Positions 36,963 through 46,568 of a stretch of 64,000 nt of DNA are shown in pieces. A program made the position numbers and the translations under genes. The stretch lies in contig CAJXZO010000001.1 of assembly GCA_913062975.1 (NCBI GenBank), positions 1 through 64,000 on the forward strand. Reading direction: 5' to 3'. How positions within the stretch are numbered: the stretch's first letter is position 1; each line of letters starts with the position of its first letter. The notes under the pieces were generated by a model that was given only the letters and a program-made list of their open reading frames with translations, was not told the DNA's origin and ran no database searches. This DNA is from an uncultured Micrococcales bacterium. GTDB lineage: Bacteria > Actinomycetota > Actinomycetes > Actinomycetales > Microbacteriaceae.

Positions 36963-39158
36963 TTACTCAGATTCCACAAGTTTTAGGCTCAACTTGCCAC
37001 GATCATCGATCTTGGCAATCTCAACCTGAATCTTTTGTCCGACTGAGACAACTTCCTCAACGTTTTCAATCCGCTTTCCACCACTTAGGCTCTTCATTTC
37101 GGAAACGTGGAGTAGGCCGTCGCGACCTGGCATCAGTGAAATGAAAGCACCGAAAGCTGCAAGCTTCACGATTGTCCCCAAGTACTCCTCGCCCACCTCT
37201 GGGATGTGTGGGTTGGCAATTGCATTAATGCGTTGCTTGGCCTCTTCTGCCCTCGCACCCTCATCAGAGCCGATGTAAACGGTCCCGTCATCATCAATTG
37301 AGATGTCAGCACCAGTCTCATCCTGGATTTCGTTGATGACCTTACCCTTTGGCCCAATAACCTCGCCGATTTTGTCAACCGGAATCTGCACGGTAATGAT
37401 TCTTGGTGCAAATGGACTCATCTCATCTGGCTCGTCGATAACCTCGTTCATGACATCGAGGATGTGCAAACGGGCCTCTTTGGCCTGAGCCAAAGCTCCA
37501 CTCAAAACACCTGCTGGGATTCCATCAAGTTTGGTGTCTAGCTGAATAGCAGTGATGAAGTTTTTGGTTCCAGCTACCTTGAAATCCATATCTCCAAGAG
37601 CATCTTCTGCTCCCAAAATGTCAGTCAGAGCTGCATAGCGAGTCTCGCCATCAATCTCATCGCTGACTAGACCCATGGCAATACCCGCAACGGCTGCTCT
37701 CAGTGGAACACCCGCGTTATACATGCTCAAGGTCGATGCGCAAACAGATCCCATTGAAGTTGAACCGTTTGAACCCATTGCTTCACTGACCTGCCTAATC
37801 GCATAGGGAAAATCCTCGCGCTTTGGCAAAACTGGAACCAATGCACGCTCAGCTAGAGCACCGTGACCAATTTCACGCCTCTTGGGAGTGCCAACTCGAC
37901 CGGTTTCACCAGTTGAGTAGGGAGGGAAGTTGTAGTGGTGCATGTAACGCTTGGTGGTCTCGGGGTGGAGAGCATCAATCGACTGCTCCATTTTCAACAT
38001 GTTCAGAGTGGTAACACCCATGATCTGGGTTTCTCCACGCTGGAATAGAGCTGAACCGTGAGTTCTTGGAATGATCTCAACTTCAGCATCCAAATCTCTA
38101 ATGTCGCTCTTGCCTCGACCATCCATTCGGACGCCCTCTGATAGGACCCTGTCTCTAACAATCTTTTTGGTTACTGACTTGTAGGCAGCTGAGAACTGGC
38201 TTAGCTGATCCTCGTCAAGCTTGGCTGAAACCGTCTCTAGGGTTTTTGCCTTCAGCTCATCATCGGCTGCCTGACGCTCTTGCTTGTCAGCAATTGTGTA
38301 AACCTTGGCCAATTCCTTCTCAGCTGCGGCTGAAACTGCTTCATAAACAGCATCCTCATAAGAAAGAAACACTGGGTAGTCAGCTGTTTCTTTGGCTGCC
38401 TGGTCGGCTAGTGACTGCTGCGCCTCGACCAAACCCTTGATAAATGGCTTTGCCGCTTCCAGCCCCTGGGCAACAACCTCTTCAGTCGGAGCTGTCTTAC
38501 CAGCTTCGATCAAGTCCATGGCGTTGTCAGTTGCTTCTGCCTCAACCATCATGATGGCAACGTCTTGATTTGCACCCTCGCCAACCACGCGGCCGGCAAC
38601 AACCATGTCAAAAGTTGCATCTTTCAACATTTCGTTTTTGGGGAAAGCAACCCACTGGTCATCAATCAGGGCAACTCTCACGCCACCGATTGGTCCTGAA
38701 AATGGCAATCCTGCCAACTGCGTGGACATGCTTGCCGCATTGATCGCTAGCACGTCATAAAGCTCGTCTGGCTCAATGCTCAAAACAGTAACAACAACCT
38801 GAACCTCATTGCGCAGACCATCAACGAATGATGGGCGCAAGGGGCGGTCGATCAAACGGCAGGTAAGGATGGCTTCCGTTGAGGGACGTCCCTCTCTGCG
38901 GAAAAAGCTGCCTGGTATCTTTCCAGCTGCATACATACGCTCTTCAACGTCGATGGTTAGCGGGAAAAAATCAAACTGATCTTTTGGCTGCTTTGATGCA
39001 GTTGTTGCACTAAACAGCATTGTCTCTTCATCGATGTATGCAACCGCAGACCCTTGAGCCTGTTGGGCCAAACGGCCGGTTTCAAATCGAACTTTTCTGG
39101 TGCCGAATTTTCCGTTGTCAATAATGCATTCGGCTGATTTAATTTCTGGACCTTCCAA
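36963..39158 (-). CDS. pnp: Polynucleotide phosphorylase (guanosine pentaphosphate synthetase type)
   Basis: Phosphorolytic 3'-5' exoribonuclease. I choose TTG at 39156-39158: AAGGAG lies five bases upstream and translation begins MEGPEIK, followed by the conserved [19 protein letters not shown]. This gives 731 aa with two RNase PH domains, a helical linker, KH (about 575-640) and S1 (about 655-728). The longer frame to 39218 is not conserved. The 3' end abuts the M16 gene. Confidence 0.96.
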   Translation of the reverse strand: MEGPEIKSAECIIDNGKFGTRKVRFETGRLAQQAQGSAVAYIDEETMLFSATTASKQPKDQFDFFPLTIDVEERMYAAGKIPGSFFRREGRPSTEAILTCRLIDRPLRPSFVDGLRNEVQVVVTVLSIEPDELYDVLAINAASMSTQLAGLPFSGPIGGVRVALIDDQWVAFPKNEMLKDATFDMVVAGRVVGEGANQDVAIMMVEAEATDNAMDLIEAGKTAPTEEVVAQGLEAAKPFIKGLVEAQQSLADQAAKETADYPVFLSYEDAVYEAVSAAAEKELAKVYTIADKQERQAADDELKAKTLETVSAKLDEDQLSQFSAAYKSVTKKIVRDRVLSEGVRMDGRGKSDIRDLDAEVEIIPRTHGSALFQRGETQIMGVTTLNMLKMEQSIDALHPETTKRYMHHYNFPPYSTGETGRVGTPKRREIGHGALAERALVPVLPKREDFPYAIRQVSEAMGSNGSTSMGSVCASTLSMYNAGVPLRAAVAGIAMGLVSDEIDGETRYAALTDILGAEDALGDMDFKVAGTKNFITAIQLDTKLDGIPAGVLSGALAQAKEARLHILDVMNEVIDEPDEMSPFAPRIITVQIPVDKIGEVIGPKGKVINEIQDETGADISIDDDGTVYIGSDEGARAEEAKQRINAIANPHIPEVGEEYLGTIVKLAAFGAFISLMPGRDGLLHVSEMKSLSGGKRIENVEEVVSVGQKIQVEIAKIDDRGKLSLKLVESE

Positions 39159-39251
39159 GGTCACTCCTTCTTTTAGACATAGCCAAGCGTCGCTGGGCAA
39201 ATGGGAGCGGCGAACCATCCATAGCTCACCTTGAAGGTTTGGTCCTCAGTC

Positions 39252-39280
39252 AAAAAGCCTGGACGAACTTCCAGATTTTT
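39252..39280 (-). terminator. Terminator-like hairpin in the pnp leader
   Basis: Minus strand: A5, TCTGGA, loop, TCCAGGC, T5. The GC part is short (CTGGA/TCCAG), but A and T tracts extend it. It lies about 95 bp before the pnp start and could act as an attenuator or stop rpsO read-through. Confidence 0.35.
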
Positions 39281-39347
39281 CCACCGATGACCCAACCCTC
39301 GGCCTAACTCCCTTTTCACCTTATCAGCCGAAGCCTAAATTAACCAG

Positions 39348-39377
39348 AAAACCCCCTGCCCGAAGGCAGAGGGTTTT
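39348..39377 (-). terminator. Intrinsic terminator after rpsO
   Basis: Minus strand AAAACCCTCTGCC, TTCG, GGCAGGGGGTTTT: a 13-base-arm stem with one mismatched pair and a stable tetraloop, ending in Ts, 14 bp past the rpsO stop. Confidence 0.75.
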
Positions 39378-39390
39378 CGATAAAAAATAA

Positions 39391-39660
39391 TTAGCGACGC
39401 AAGCCCAGCTTGGCAATCAACGCACGGTAGCGCTCAATGTCGGTGTTCTGCAGATAACCCAGCAGACGCTTACGCTGACCAACAAGCAACAGCAGTCCAC
39501 GACGTGAGTGGTGGTCTTGCTTGTGAGTCTTCATGTGCTCAGTGAGGTCTGTGATTCGTCTGGTCATCACGGCTATTTGCACCTCTGGAGAACCTGTATC
39601 ACCCTCATGGGTTGCATACTCTTTTACGATTTCAGCTTTTATGCTTTTATCTAAAGCCAT
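39391..39660 (-). CDS. rpsO: 30S ribosomal protein S15
   Basis: 89 aa, exact family length, with the 16S-binding [22 protein letters not shown] helix. AAAGGATC precedes the ATG. The rpsO-pnp order is conserved across bacteria. The terminator downstream means pnp is mostly transcribed separately or by read-through. Confidence 0.98.
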   Translation of the reverse strand: MALDKSIKAEIVKEYATHEGDTGSPEVQIAVMTRRITDLTEHMKTHKQDHHSRRGLLLLVGQRKRLLGYLQNTDIERYRALIAKLGLRR

Positions 39661-39776
39661 TTTGATCCTTTCTAATCACAGCGCGGCGTTTATGACCCTT
39701 TGTCTAAACCCTCTGGCTCCGCGGCCGATACACGGCAACCTGAGAATACTAGCCGTGAATTCGTGAAATATCTAGG

Positions 39777-40349
39777 TCAGGAGGTGGAGCCTTCAATGCC
39801 ATAGGGCCAATCGGGGATGTTCGGATCGGCCAAAAGGTTGCCTTCAAAAAAAGTTTTCGTAGGTTTCAACAAAAACACCAGATATACAACAGCTAATGCC
39901 ACTGTCGTTACCGCCACTGGAAATATCAAGAAATAAATTGGCAACAGCAAATCAACACTCACTGATTCATAGCTAAAAATAATCAGTGCGATACCGACTG
40001 TTGCAAGTAGCGCATAACCACCTGGAATTATCAACAAATACAGCCACTTCGCACTATGCCCGGCATCGTGAAAGCGCCTCGCGGTAACGGAAAGCAATGG
40101 AAGGATAAGCAAAAATATCAAAACTGCAGTAAAGGGAGTGGCTGGCAACGGCTCAAGCCCCCTCAGAACTCGGTCCAAATCCAGTGTTTCGGCTGGATAT
40201 AAAAGCCTGTCGAGTAAACCGGTGGTAAACAACGTCCCCAAACTAAAAACAACAAACCACCAGTATTCAGACCTGCTAGCGGTTCCTTTGAACTGGACAT
40301 ATTTGCGCAGGGCAGTTCCAACTGCCTCTATAAAACCTTTTCCCTTCAC
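39777..40349 (-). CDS. DUF805 membrane protein
   Basis: 190 aa. Opens with KYVQFKGTASRSEYWWF, then about four membrane helices (27-43, 76-92, 105-125, 135-160), with RRFHDAGHS between the second and third; this is the DUF805 pattern. Function unknown. GTG start at 40347-40349 with TAGTGT six bases before it and no Shine-Dalgarno. The promoter touches the edge of the hairpin at 40361-40388. Confidence 0.85.
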   Translation of the reverse strand: MKGKGFIEAVGTALRKYVQFKGTASRSEYWWFVVFSLGTLFTTGLLDRLLYPAETLDLDRVLRGLEPLPATPFTAVLIFLLILPLLSVTARRFHDAGHSAKWLYLLIIPGGYALLATVGIALIIFSYESVSVDLLLPIYFLIFPVAVTTVALAVVYLVFLLKPTKTFFEGNLLADPNIPDWPYGIEGSTS

Positions 40350-40355
40350 GGTTAA

Positions 40356-40361
40356 ACACTA
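40356..40361 (-). promoter_or_regulatory. Probable leaderless -10 for the DUF805 gene
   Basis: Minus strand TAGTGT, TTAACC, GTG. Confidence 0.45.
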
Positions 40362-40388
40362 AACCCACCCTGGGGGGTGGGTGGGTTT
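40361..40388. terminator. Strong hairpin between the orphan membrane gene and DUF805
   Basis: AAACCCACCC (40361-40370), 8-nt loop, GGGTGGGTTT (40379-40388): a perfect 10-bp stem. The T-rich tail is better on the plus strand (TTTGGTTTTTATTT), but the only upstream gene is on the minus strand, where the tail is TTTAGTGTTT. It probably ends the 40398-40793 transcript and may block antisense reading. Confidence 0.55.
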
Positions 40389-40397
40389 GGTTTTTAT

Positions 40398-40793
40398 TTA
40401 GCTATTAGGCAATTGCACCGGCAATTCACTCAATGGGTCTATTCCGAACTTTTCTAAGCGGTGATTCAATCTCTCCAACTGCATTTGCTGCCTCACCTCC
40501 TGCTCCGACTCAGAAAGGTTTTTCATGTCGCGAGATTCTCCGCGGTGAGACCTCTGTTCAGATCCCTGCATGCGAAAGCCACGTTCACCATGCATTTGGT
40601 CTGTTTTTTCTGAGCCGAAATTTGCTGCAACCACTGCGTTGCTAAGCCCTCTTGGGTCAACCTTGGACCCAAATCCGGCTCCCGCTGCGAAGGTTCCTCC
40701 AAGCACGAGAGTTCCTCCCAGGACGCCTGCGGTCACCTTAACCCAGGTTTTGGAAAACACTCCCGATGATTTTTTCTCTTCATTCTCTGACAT
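40398..40793 (-). CDS. Orphan single-pass membrane protein
   Basis: 131 aa, not recognised. A short charged N-terminus (1-13, SENEEKKSS), one Gly-rich helix (about 20-42, VTAGVLGGTLVLGGTFAAGAGFG), then a polar part rich in Arg, Glu, Met, Gln (about 65-110) likely to be disordered or coiled, ending in ELPVQLPNS. AGAGAGGAA precedes the ATG at usual distance, which supports translation. Flanked by DUF805 and ribF. The tail would lie outside the membrane if the positive-inside rule holds. Confidence 0.6.
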   Translation of the reverse strand: MSENEEKKSSGVFSKTWVKVTAGVLGGTLVLGGTFAAGAGFGSKVDPRGLSNAVVAANFGSEKTDQMHGERGFRMQGSEQRSHRGESRDMKNLSESEQEVRQQMQLERLNHRLEKFGIDPLSELPVQLPNS

Positions 40794-40883
40794 TGAATTT
40801 CCTCTCTACAGAGATAACAATTACGTTTAAGATTGATCTAGTTCTGAGATATGCGTGAGAAAAAGCTGGGTAAAACTTGGGAA

Positions 40884-41792
40884 CTAGCTGAGAAGAGAAA
40901 GGCTTTTTTCAATGTCCTTATTTACCTGCATCACAAGTTCATCAACACTGTCGAATTTCCTCCAGCCACGAACTTTGTATAGGTATTCAACGGTGGCAAG
41001 CTTTCCGTATAGCTCGAGATCATCACGGCCTAGTGCATGAGATTCAACCAGTCTTGGAATTTCACCAACCGTGTCATTTGTGCCAACCGAGTGGGCTGCC
41101 GGATAAACCTCGCCGTCCACATGCAAATACCCTGCATAAACTCCGTCCGCAGGCAACATTCCCTCGCTGTTGCGGGCAAGGTTAGCTGTTGGGAACCCCA
41201 GGGTTCTCCCTAGCTGTCTGCCCTGCTCAACCAGACCGGTTGTTGTGTGATTGCGTCCCAACATCTTTGCGCAGGTTTCAACCTCACCCATTTCCAGAGC
41301 AATCCGAATATTTGTTGTTGAAACCTTTTCGCCATCAATTGATAGATGAGAAATAGATTCAACATCTAAACCCTGATCTGAAATAACTTGCGAGTCTCCC
41401 AATCCTCCAGCTCCGAATCGGAAGTGCTCCCCGACGAAAACCTTTTGAGCATGCAGTCCAGTAATCAGGTATTTCTCAACGAAATCTTCAGCAGACAATG
41501 AGGCCAGGTGTTCGTCGAATTCCAACTCCAACAAAATATCAACGCCGAGCTGTTTGAAGATTTGCTGGCGTTGTCCATTTCCTAAAACTGAAACTGGGAT
41601 TTGGTCTGGTTTCAACACATGATTTGGGTGGCGATCAAAAGTCACCACCGCTGCTGGCAGGGAGTTGGATCTTGCGTTTTCGACCATGCTTTTCAAAATG
41701 TGCTGGTGTCCCAGGTGCAGGGCATCGTATTTTCCGATTGAGACCACTGTCTTCTGAATCGAAAGTTGAGTTAGATCACTGTATTTTTGCAT
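40884..41792 (-). CDS. ribF: Bifunctional riboflavin kinase / FAD synthetase
   Basis: Makes FMN and FAD. Starting at ATG 41790-41792 (AAGG upstream) gives 302 aa; the longer frame to 42038 is antisense-free but overlaps the upstream membrane gene and is not conserved. The N-terminal adenylyltransferase domain has GKYDALHLGHQ; the kinase domain has GRTLGFPTANL near residue 190. Last gene of the infB-rbfA-truB block. Confidence 0.94.
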   Translation of the reverse strand: MQKYSDLTQLSIQKTVVSIGKYDALHLGHQHILKSMVENARSNSLPAAVVTFDRHPNHVLKPDQIPVSVLGNGQRQQIFKQLGVDILLELEFDEHLASLSAEDFVEKYLITGLHAQKVFVGEHFRFGAGGLGDSQVISDQGLDVESISHLSIDGEKVSTTNIRIALEMGEVETCAKMLGRNHTTTGLVEQGRQLGRTLGFPTANLARNSEGMLPADGVYAGYLHVDGEVYPAAHSVGTNDTVGEIPRLVESHALGRDDLELYGKLATVEYLYKVRGWRKFDSVDELVMQVNKDIEKSLSLLS

Positions 41793-42168
41793 CACGCCTT
41801 GCCAACCAAATAATCCCCAAAACTGGAAGTATCGCAGGGACATAAGCATACCCCTCACCAAACCCAGACCAAACTGATGGATGAGCAAACATCTCGGGCT
41901 GAGTAAAGCTAAGGATTCCAACACTGACCACACCGGTGAGCTCAAACAGCACACTTGCCCAAGCGATGCGTTTCCAGTTCTCGCCGGAAAGACTGAGAGC
42001 CAGGGTGGCCAAGATATAAACAACTGCAGCAACAGCACTCAGAGAATAGGCAACGGGGGCCTGTTCAAATTCAAAAATTAATTGGTAGCTAGCTCTCGCG
42101 GTCGCGCTCAGAGCAAAAACTGCATAGACCGCAATTAGTAGCCTGCCCACCCCTAGGTTTTTTCTCAT
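41776..42168 (-). CDS. Four-helix membrane protein of unknown function
   Basis: 130 aa with helices at about 9-27, 41-60, 68-87 and 106-124. No catalytic motif. Its start overlaps the end of the next upstream small membrane gene by 4 bp and its end overlaps ribF by 17 bp, so the three are translated together. The location between truB and ribF recurs in Microbacteriaceae as I recall; a role in flavin use or transport is only a guess. Confidence 0.68.
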   Translation of the reverse strand: MRKNLGVGRLLIAVYAVFALSATARASYQLIFEFEQAPVAYSLSAVAAVVYILATLALSLSGENWKRIAWASVLFELTGVVSVGILSFTQPEMFAHPSVWSGFGEGYAYVPAILPVLGIIWLARRDAKIQ

Positions 42169-42539
42169 ACTGGGCTAACTCCCGTCCAAAGTTGTTGCAT
42201 CCTGATAATCATCACCGCAATCGTGAAAGCAGCGAGTGCCAAAACAGCATTTGACCATCGGTTTTCTCTGTCAATAAGCCCCCAAATAATAGCCCCCACC
42301 GACACCATCAGAGCTACTATCAAATAGCCAAAAAATTCCAAGGTGCTGGTTTCGGCCCGCTCACCAAAAACCGTAAGTCCAGAGGAAAGAAGTAACTGAA
42401 GCACCAAACCTGCCAAAACAGCCATTTGAGCAATCAGCGTTACCGAATGCAGGTGCTTTGAAAAAATCGTCATAACCAGTGAGATGACACCAGCTGCCAA
42501 ATAGGTCCAAAGTTGGAACCAGAACCAGAGCTCAATCAT
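42165..42539 (-). CDS. Small four-helix membrane protein of unknown function
   Basis: 124 aa with helices at about 8-25, 31-55, 68-87 and 95-112. Not recognised as a named family. The ATG overlaps the truB 3' end by 8 bp and the stop overlaps the following membrane gene by 4 bp. The two may form a heteromer (inference from coupling and similar size). Confidence 0.65.
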   Translation of the reverse strand: MIELWFWFQLWTYLAAGVISLVMTIFSKHLHSVTLIAQMAVLAGLVLQLLLSSGLTVFGERAETSTLEFFGYLIVALMVSVGAIIWGLIDRENRWSNAVLALAAFTIAVMIIRMQQLWTGVSPV

Positions 42540-43389
42540 TAAAAACCGTCTTCGGACTCAATCTTTCTCCACCTGAGGCGATGGCAACAAGCCTATCGCC
42601 GTGAACTAATCCCAAAAACCTTTCAGGTGACTCAATAGCAAGCGCCCTACCAAAGGAAATATCCCTTGCCTCTGAATCAGTCATCTCCTTGATTGGCATG
42701 ATCTGCTTCGTTGCATCCAGCATGGTCATCGGTTCCGCTGATTGAATGTCAGTGGCATCGTCGAGTGAAAAGCTTCCAACCTTTGTTCTGCGCAGTCCCG
42801 TCAGGTGACCGCCGATTCCCAGAGCGTTGCCAATGTCTCGAGCCAAAGCACGGATGAAAGTTCCGCTTGAGCAATCCACCTCCAGGTCAAATTCAATGAA
42901 TTCACCCTGCTTGAAATTACTAAGCACAATTCTTCCAATTTCAATCTCCGCTGGCTCTAGCTCAAACTCTTTTCCCTCACGGACTAGTTCGTAGGCTTTC
43001 TTGCCACCAATTTTTTTTGCACTAACCCTGCTGGGCAGTTGCACCTGCTTACCAGTGAAACGCTCCACCGTGGCTCTAACCTGCTGCTCATCCAGACTTT
43101 CAATTAGTGATTTTTCAGCAGTCTCTAAAACCTCACCTTGGGCATCATCGGTAGTGGTTGCTTGGCCCAGCAAAACGTTTGTGGAATAGGACTTAGTAAC
43201 CCCCGATAGGTAGTTCATAAGCTTTGTTCCCTGGCCAACACCAATAACCAACAACCCCGTTGCGTCTGGATCTAATGTTCCAGCATGTCCGACCTTTTTG
43301 GTTTTTAGAACTCCCCGTAGCTTGGCAACGACATCATGCGAGGTGAATCCTGCTGGTTTATCAATCAAGGCAATGCCATTTGCTGGCAT
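42532..43389 (-). CDS. truB: tRNA pseudouridine-55 synthase
   Basis: Forms psi55 in the T-loop of tRNA. 285 aa; catalytic Asp40 in HAGTLDPDATGLL, KPAGFTSHD near the N-terminus, and a C-terminal PUA-like domain. ATG shares a base with the rbfA stop (TGATG). Confidence 0.96.
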   Translation of the reverse strand: MPANGIALIDKPAGFTSHDVVAKLRGVLKTKKVGHAGTLDPDATGLLVIGVGQGTKLMNYLSGVTKSYSTNVLLGQATTTDDAQGEVLETAEKSLIESLDEQQVRATVERFTGKQVQLPSRVSAKKIGGKKAYELVREGKEFELEPAEIEIGRIVLSNFKQGEFIEFDLEVDCSSGTFIRALARDIGNALGIGGHLTGLRRTKVGSFSLDDATDIQSAEPMTMLDATKQIMPIKEMTDSEARDISFGRALAIESPERFLGLVHGDRLVAIASGGERLSPKTVFND

Positions 43390-43811
43390 CAGACTTCCTT
43401 GTGTTTATAGGGGTCCTCTTCGCCCGCAGGCTTTGCACCACTTGCGTTTTTCTGCAATTCGCTGTCCCGCTGCTTAGCCTCGGCTAGCAGTTGGTTCAGC
43501 TGAGCTGCAGATTCAGGAATCTCGTCCGTTACAAATTCGACAGTCGGAGTTATTTTGATGCCGAGCCTGTTTCCAATGTCTTTTCTAATTCGACCTCTGT
43601 ATTGCTCCAGAATTTCTGCACTCAGTTGCTGCTGCTGCTCATCGCCAAACACCGTGTAAAAGATCTTTGAGGTTGCCAGGTCAGGGGTGACGTGACAGTC
43701 GGTGATTGTCACAAAACCCAGTTCAGGGTTTTTTACCACCCTCTCCAAAGCTTCTGCTGCTAGGACCTTGATTCTCTCCGATAGCCTTCTGGCTCTGGCG
43801 TGATCAACCAT
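43389..43811 (-). CDS. rbfA: 30S ribosome-binding factor A
   Basis: KH-fold 30S maturation factor. 140 aa: DHARARRLSERIKVLAAEALE N-terminus and DLATSKIFYTVFG near residue 44; the last 30 residues are a charged tail. Start abuts the infB stop (TAAATG). Confidence 0.94.
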   Translation of the reverse strand: MVDHARARRLSERIKVLAAEALERVVKNPELGFVTITDCHVTPDLATSKIFYTVFGDEQQQQLSAEILEQYRGRIRKDIGNRLGIKITPTVEFVTDEIPESAAQLNQLLAEAKQRDSELQKNASGAKPAGEEDPYKHKEV

Positions 43812-46400
43812 TTAGACCCTCGGCTTTTCCTGCATCTCGTAGGTTTCGATGACATCGTCAATTTGAATTCCCTTGAAATCACCCAGTCCGATACCACACT
43901 CGTAGTCAGCCTTCACCTCAGTAGCGTCATCTTTGAATCTCTTCAAAGATTCCACCTTCAAGCCCTCGGCAATGACCTCACCATTTCTAGTGACTCTTGC
44001 GGATGCGTTTCTTCTGATCAAACCACTTCGCACATAAGAACCCGCGATGATTCCGGCCTTGGAGGATTTGAAGATGTCTCTAACCTCAGCGGTTCCAAGC
44101 TGGACCTCTTCGTATTCAGGCTTGAGCATTCCCTTCAGGGCAGCCTCGATGTCATCCAAAGCGTTGTAGATAACCGAGTAGTGACGGATGTCCACACCCT
44201 CTCGATCCGCTTTTTCCTTAGCCTTCACATCAGGGCGAGTGTTGAACCCAATAATGATTGCGTTATCAACCGTTGCCAGGTTCACATCACTCTCGGTGAT
44301 GGCGCCAACACCGCGGTGAATAATTCTTAGCGCAACACTCTCGCCAACATCAATTTGCAACAGGCTATCCTCCAGTGCCTCAACAGCACCAGAAACATCT
44401 CCCTTGATGATCAAGTTCAGACTCTCGACCTTGCCCTCTTCTAAAGCCTTGGTGAAGTCTTCGAGTGAGAGGCGCTTTCTGCTCTTGGCAAGCAATGCGT
44501 TTCTATCCGCCGCTTCACGCTTTTCGGCAATCTGCCTTGCTTGACGCTCATCCTCTGCTGCGACGAATGTGTCGCCAGCCCTTGGGACACTTTGCAGACC
44601 TAGAACCTGAACTGGTCTTGATGGTCCTGCAGACTCAACCGCGTTTCCATCCTCATCAAACATGGCTCTAACTCGTCCGTGGGCTGCTCCAGCAACAACT
44701 GCATCCCCAACTTGCAGGGTTCCCGACTGAATCAAAACTGTTGCAACTGATCCGCGACCCTTATCAAGGTTTGCCTCAATGGCGACTCCGCGAGCAGATC
44801 TGTCTGGATTTGCACGAAGATCCAAGGCTGCATCAGCTGTTAGCAAGACTGAATCCAACAATTCTGGAATTCCCTTGTTATGTAATGCGGAAACATCCAC
44901 ATACATCACATCTCCACCGTATTCTTCGGCAACCAAATCAAACTCAGTCAGTTGCTGACGGATTTTGGCAGGGTTAGCCCCCTCTTTATCGACCTTGTTC
45001 ACCGCCACCACAATTGGCACCTCAGCTGCTTTGGCGTGGTTCAATGCCTCAATGGTCTGGGGCATCACACCGTCGTCTGCCGCAACCACCAAGATTGCGA
45101 TGTCTGTGACCTTGGTGCCTCTGGCACGCATGGCGGTAAATGCCTCGTGACCAGGGGTGTCAATGAAGGTGACTGCTCGGTCTTGTCCCTCGTGATTGGT
45201 GTGGACCTGATATGCACCGATGTGCTGGGTGATTCCACCTGCCTCATCATCAACCACGCTTGCAGTTCTGATTGAGTCCAACAGCTTGGTCTTACCGTGA
45301 TCAACGTGACCCATCACCGTTACAACCGGAGGTCTTGGCATCAAGTTTGCAGACTCTTCTTCTTCGATGTCTGTTGAGATGTCCAAACCAAAGCCCTCGA
45401 ATAGCTCGCGCTCTTCATCCTCAGGGCTGACAATCTGGATTTTGTAACCAAGTTCAGTTCCCAAGATCTGGAATGTGTCTTCATCTAATGATGCTGTTGC
45501 GGTGGCCATCTCTCCAAGGTGGAACAGCACCGTGATCAACTGACCTGCATTTGCATCAATCTTGTCAGCAAAGTCCTGCAGGCTCGCTCCCCTTGGAAGC
45601 CTTACAACGGTGTTGCCGTCTCCTCTTGGAACAAGCGCACCACCGAGTGAGGGTGCTTGTCTTTGTTCAAATTCTTCGCGCTTGGTTCTCTTGGACTTGC
45701 GGGATTTATTTTTTGACCCACCCTTTCCAAAAGCTCCTGCGGTTCCCGCTCCACGGCCTCCGCGACCACGTCCGCCAAATCCTGGCTTGGCTCCAGGTCC
45801 GCCACCAAATGGTGCTCCCGCTGGCGCTGCTCCGCCACCGCCACCTGGCTTTGGCCTTGATTGTGGTCTATCGCTGGTTGGCTTTGAATCTCCCGCTGGC
45901 TTGGCTGGGCGATTGCCCTTGGGCCTGCGGTCTGCCTGCGCTCCAGAGTATGGGTTATTTCCACCAGGCTTAGCCATCGGTCTCGGGATTCCCATGCCCT
46001 GATTAGAACTGAATGGGTTGTTTCCCCTTCGAGGGGCGCCAGATGTTGGTGGCTTGGGGGCCTCGGCACCAGTAGCCGAAGGCTTTGGAGCCGAACTTGC
46101 AGCAGGCTTAGCTTCAGCTGGTTTCGCAGCCTCAGGCTTTGCTGGCTCTGCTTGAGCTGGTTGCTCGGGCTTTTCGGGAGCAGCGGGCTTGGGCTTTGCA
46201 GCTTCTGGTTTGGCGGTCTTTGCAGCCTTTGGCTTGGATTCTGTCTTTGGAAATGAGTCCCTAAGCTTTTTAGCAACGGGAGGAGCGATTGTTGATGATC
46301 CGCTCTTTACATACTCGCCAAGCTCTTCTAGTTTTGCCAAGGCGACTTTTGTGTCAATTCCCAATTCCTTGGCTATGTCGTAAACGCGTGGAAGCGCCAA
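43812..46400 (-). CDS. infB: Translation initiation factor IF-2
   Basis: GTPase that brings fMet-tRNA to the 30S. 862 aa. A conserved N-terminal IF2N unit (1-50), a long Pro/Ala/Lys then Gly/Arg-rich low-complexity region (about 52-240), a second IF2N domain (about 260-330), the G domain (G1 GHVDHGKT at 364-371) and C-terminal domains. TTG start with AGGAG five bases upstream. The low-complexity region is typical of actinobacterial IF2. Confidence 0.97.
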   Translation of the reverse strand: MALPRVYDIAKELGIDTKVALAKLEELGEYVKSGSSTIAPPVAKKLRDSFPKTESKPKAAKTAKPEAAKPKPAAPEKPEQPAQAEPAKPEAAKPAEAKPAASSAPKPSATGAEAPKPPTSGAPRRGNNPFSSNQGMGIPRPMAKPGGNNPYSGAQADRRPKGNRPAKPAGDSKPTSDRPQSRPKPGGGGGAAPAGAPFGGGPGAKPGFGGRGRGGRGAGTAGAFGKGGSKNKSRKSKRTKREEFEQRQAPSLGGALVPRGDGNTVVRLPRGASLQDFADKIDANAGQLITVLFHLGEMATATASLDEDTFQILGTELGYKIQIVSPEDEERELFEGFGLDISTDIEEEESANLMPRPPVVTVMGHVDHGKTKLLDSIRTASVVDDEAGGITQHIGAYQVHTNHEGQDRAVTFIDTPGHEAFTAMRARGTKVTDIAILVVAADDGVMPQTIEALNHAKAAEVPIVVAVNKVDKEGANPAKIRQQLTEFDLVAEEYGGDVMYVDVSALHNKGIPELLDSVLLTADAALDLRANPDRSARGVAIEANLDKGRGSVATVLIQSGTLQVGDAVVAGAAHGRVRAMFDEDGNAVESAGPSRPVQVLGLQSVPRAGDTFVAAEDERQARQIAEKREAADRNALLAKSRKRLSLEDFTKALEEGKVESLNLIIKGDVSGAVEALEDSLLQIDVGESVALRIIHRGVGAITESDVNLATVDNAIIIGFNTRPDVKAKEKADREGVDIRHYSVIYNALDDIEAALKGMLKPEYEEVQLGTAEVRDIFKSSKAGIIAGSYVRSGLIRRNASARVTRNGEVIAEGLKVESLKRFKDDATEVKADYECGIGLGDFKGIQIDDVIETYEMQEKPRV

Positions 46401-46533
46401 AATTTCTCCTGTCCGAGGCCAAACCCCGGTCAGGTCCGGCCATTGCTAGTTGATTGCACTCACTTTGAGCAACTCATCGTTTTGCCAGCATCTTTTCTTG
46501 CCTATCTCTCTGCATAAAACTTCGATCGGCTAA

Positions 46534-46561
46534 AGTCTAGCCGCTAAAGCCCAACAAGCAA
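46534..46561 (-). promoter_or_regulatory. Probable infB promoter
   Basis: Minus strand -35 TTGCTT (46556-46561), 16-bp spacer, -10 TAGACT (46534-46539). The -10 lies inside GGCTA-GACTT-TAGCC, an inverted repeat shared (14 bases) with the pheS upstream region. Confidence 0.45.
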
Positions 46562-46568
46562 ACCTTGA

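Noticed and set aside
39159-39218. Twenty extra codons at the pnp start
   Set aside because: The TTG at 39158 has AAGGAG at ideal distance and gives the conserved MEGPEI start.
41793-42038. Eighty-two extra codons before ribF
   Set aside because: They overlap the upstream membrane protein gene in another frame and do not resemble RibF.
43800-44330. 176-codon plus-strand open frame
   Set aside because: Lies antisense to the conserved C-terminal domains of IF-2; the composition is that of a shadow frame.
45562-46002. 146-codon plus-strand open frame, Pro/Ala/Leu-rich
   Set aside because: Antisense shadow of the Gly/Arg/Pro low-complexity part of infB; no Shine-Dalgarno and no protein-like pattern.
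46401-46568. Possible hidden YlxR gene between nusA and infB
   Set aside because: Only a 13-codon frame and an out-of-phase run into infB were found; nothing like the YlxR RxCxxC motif.
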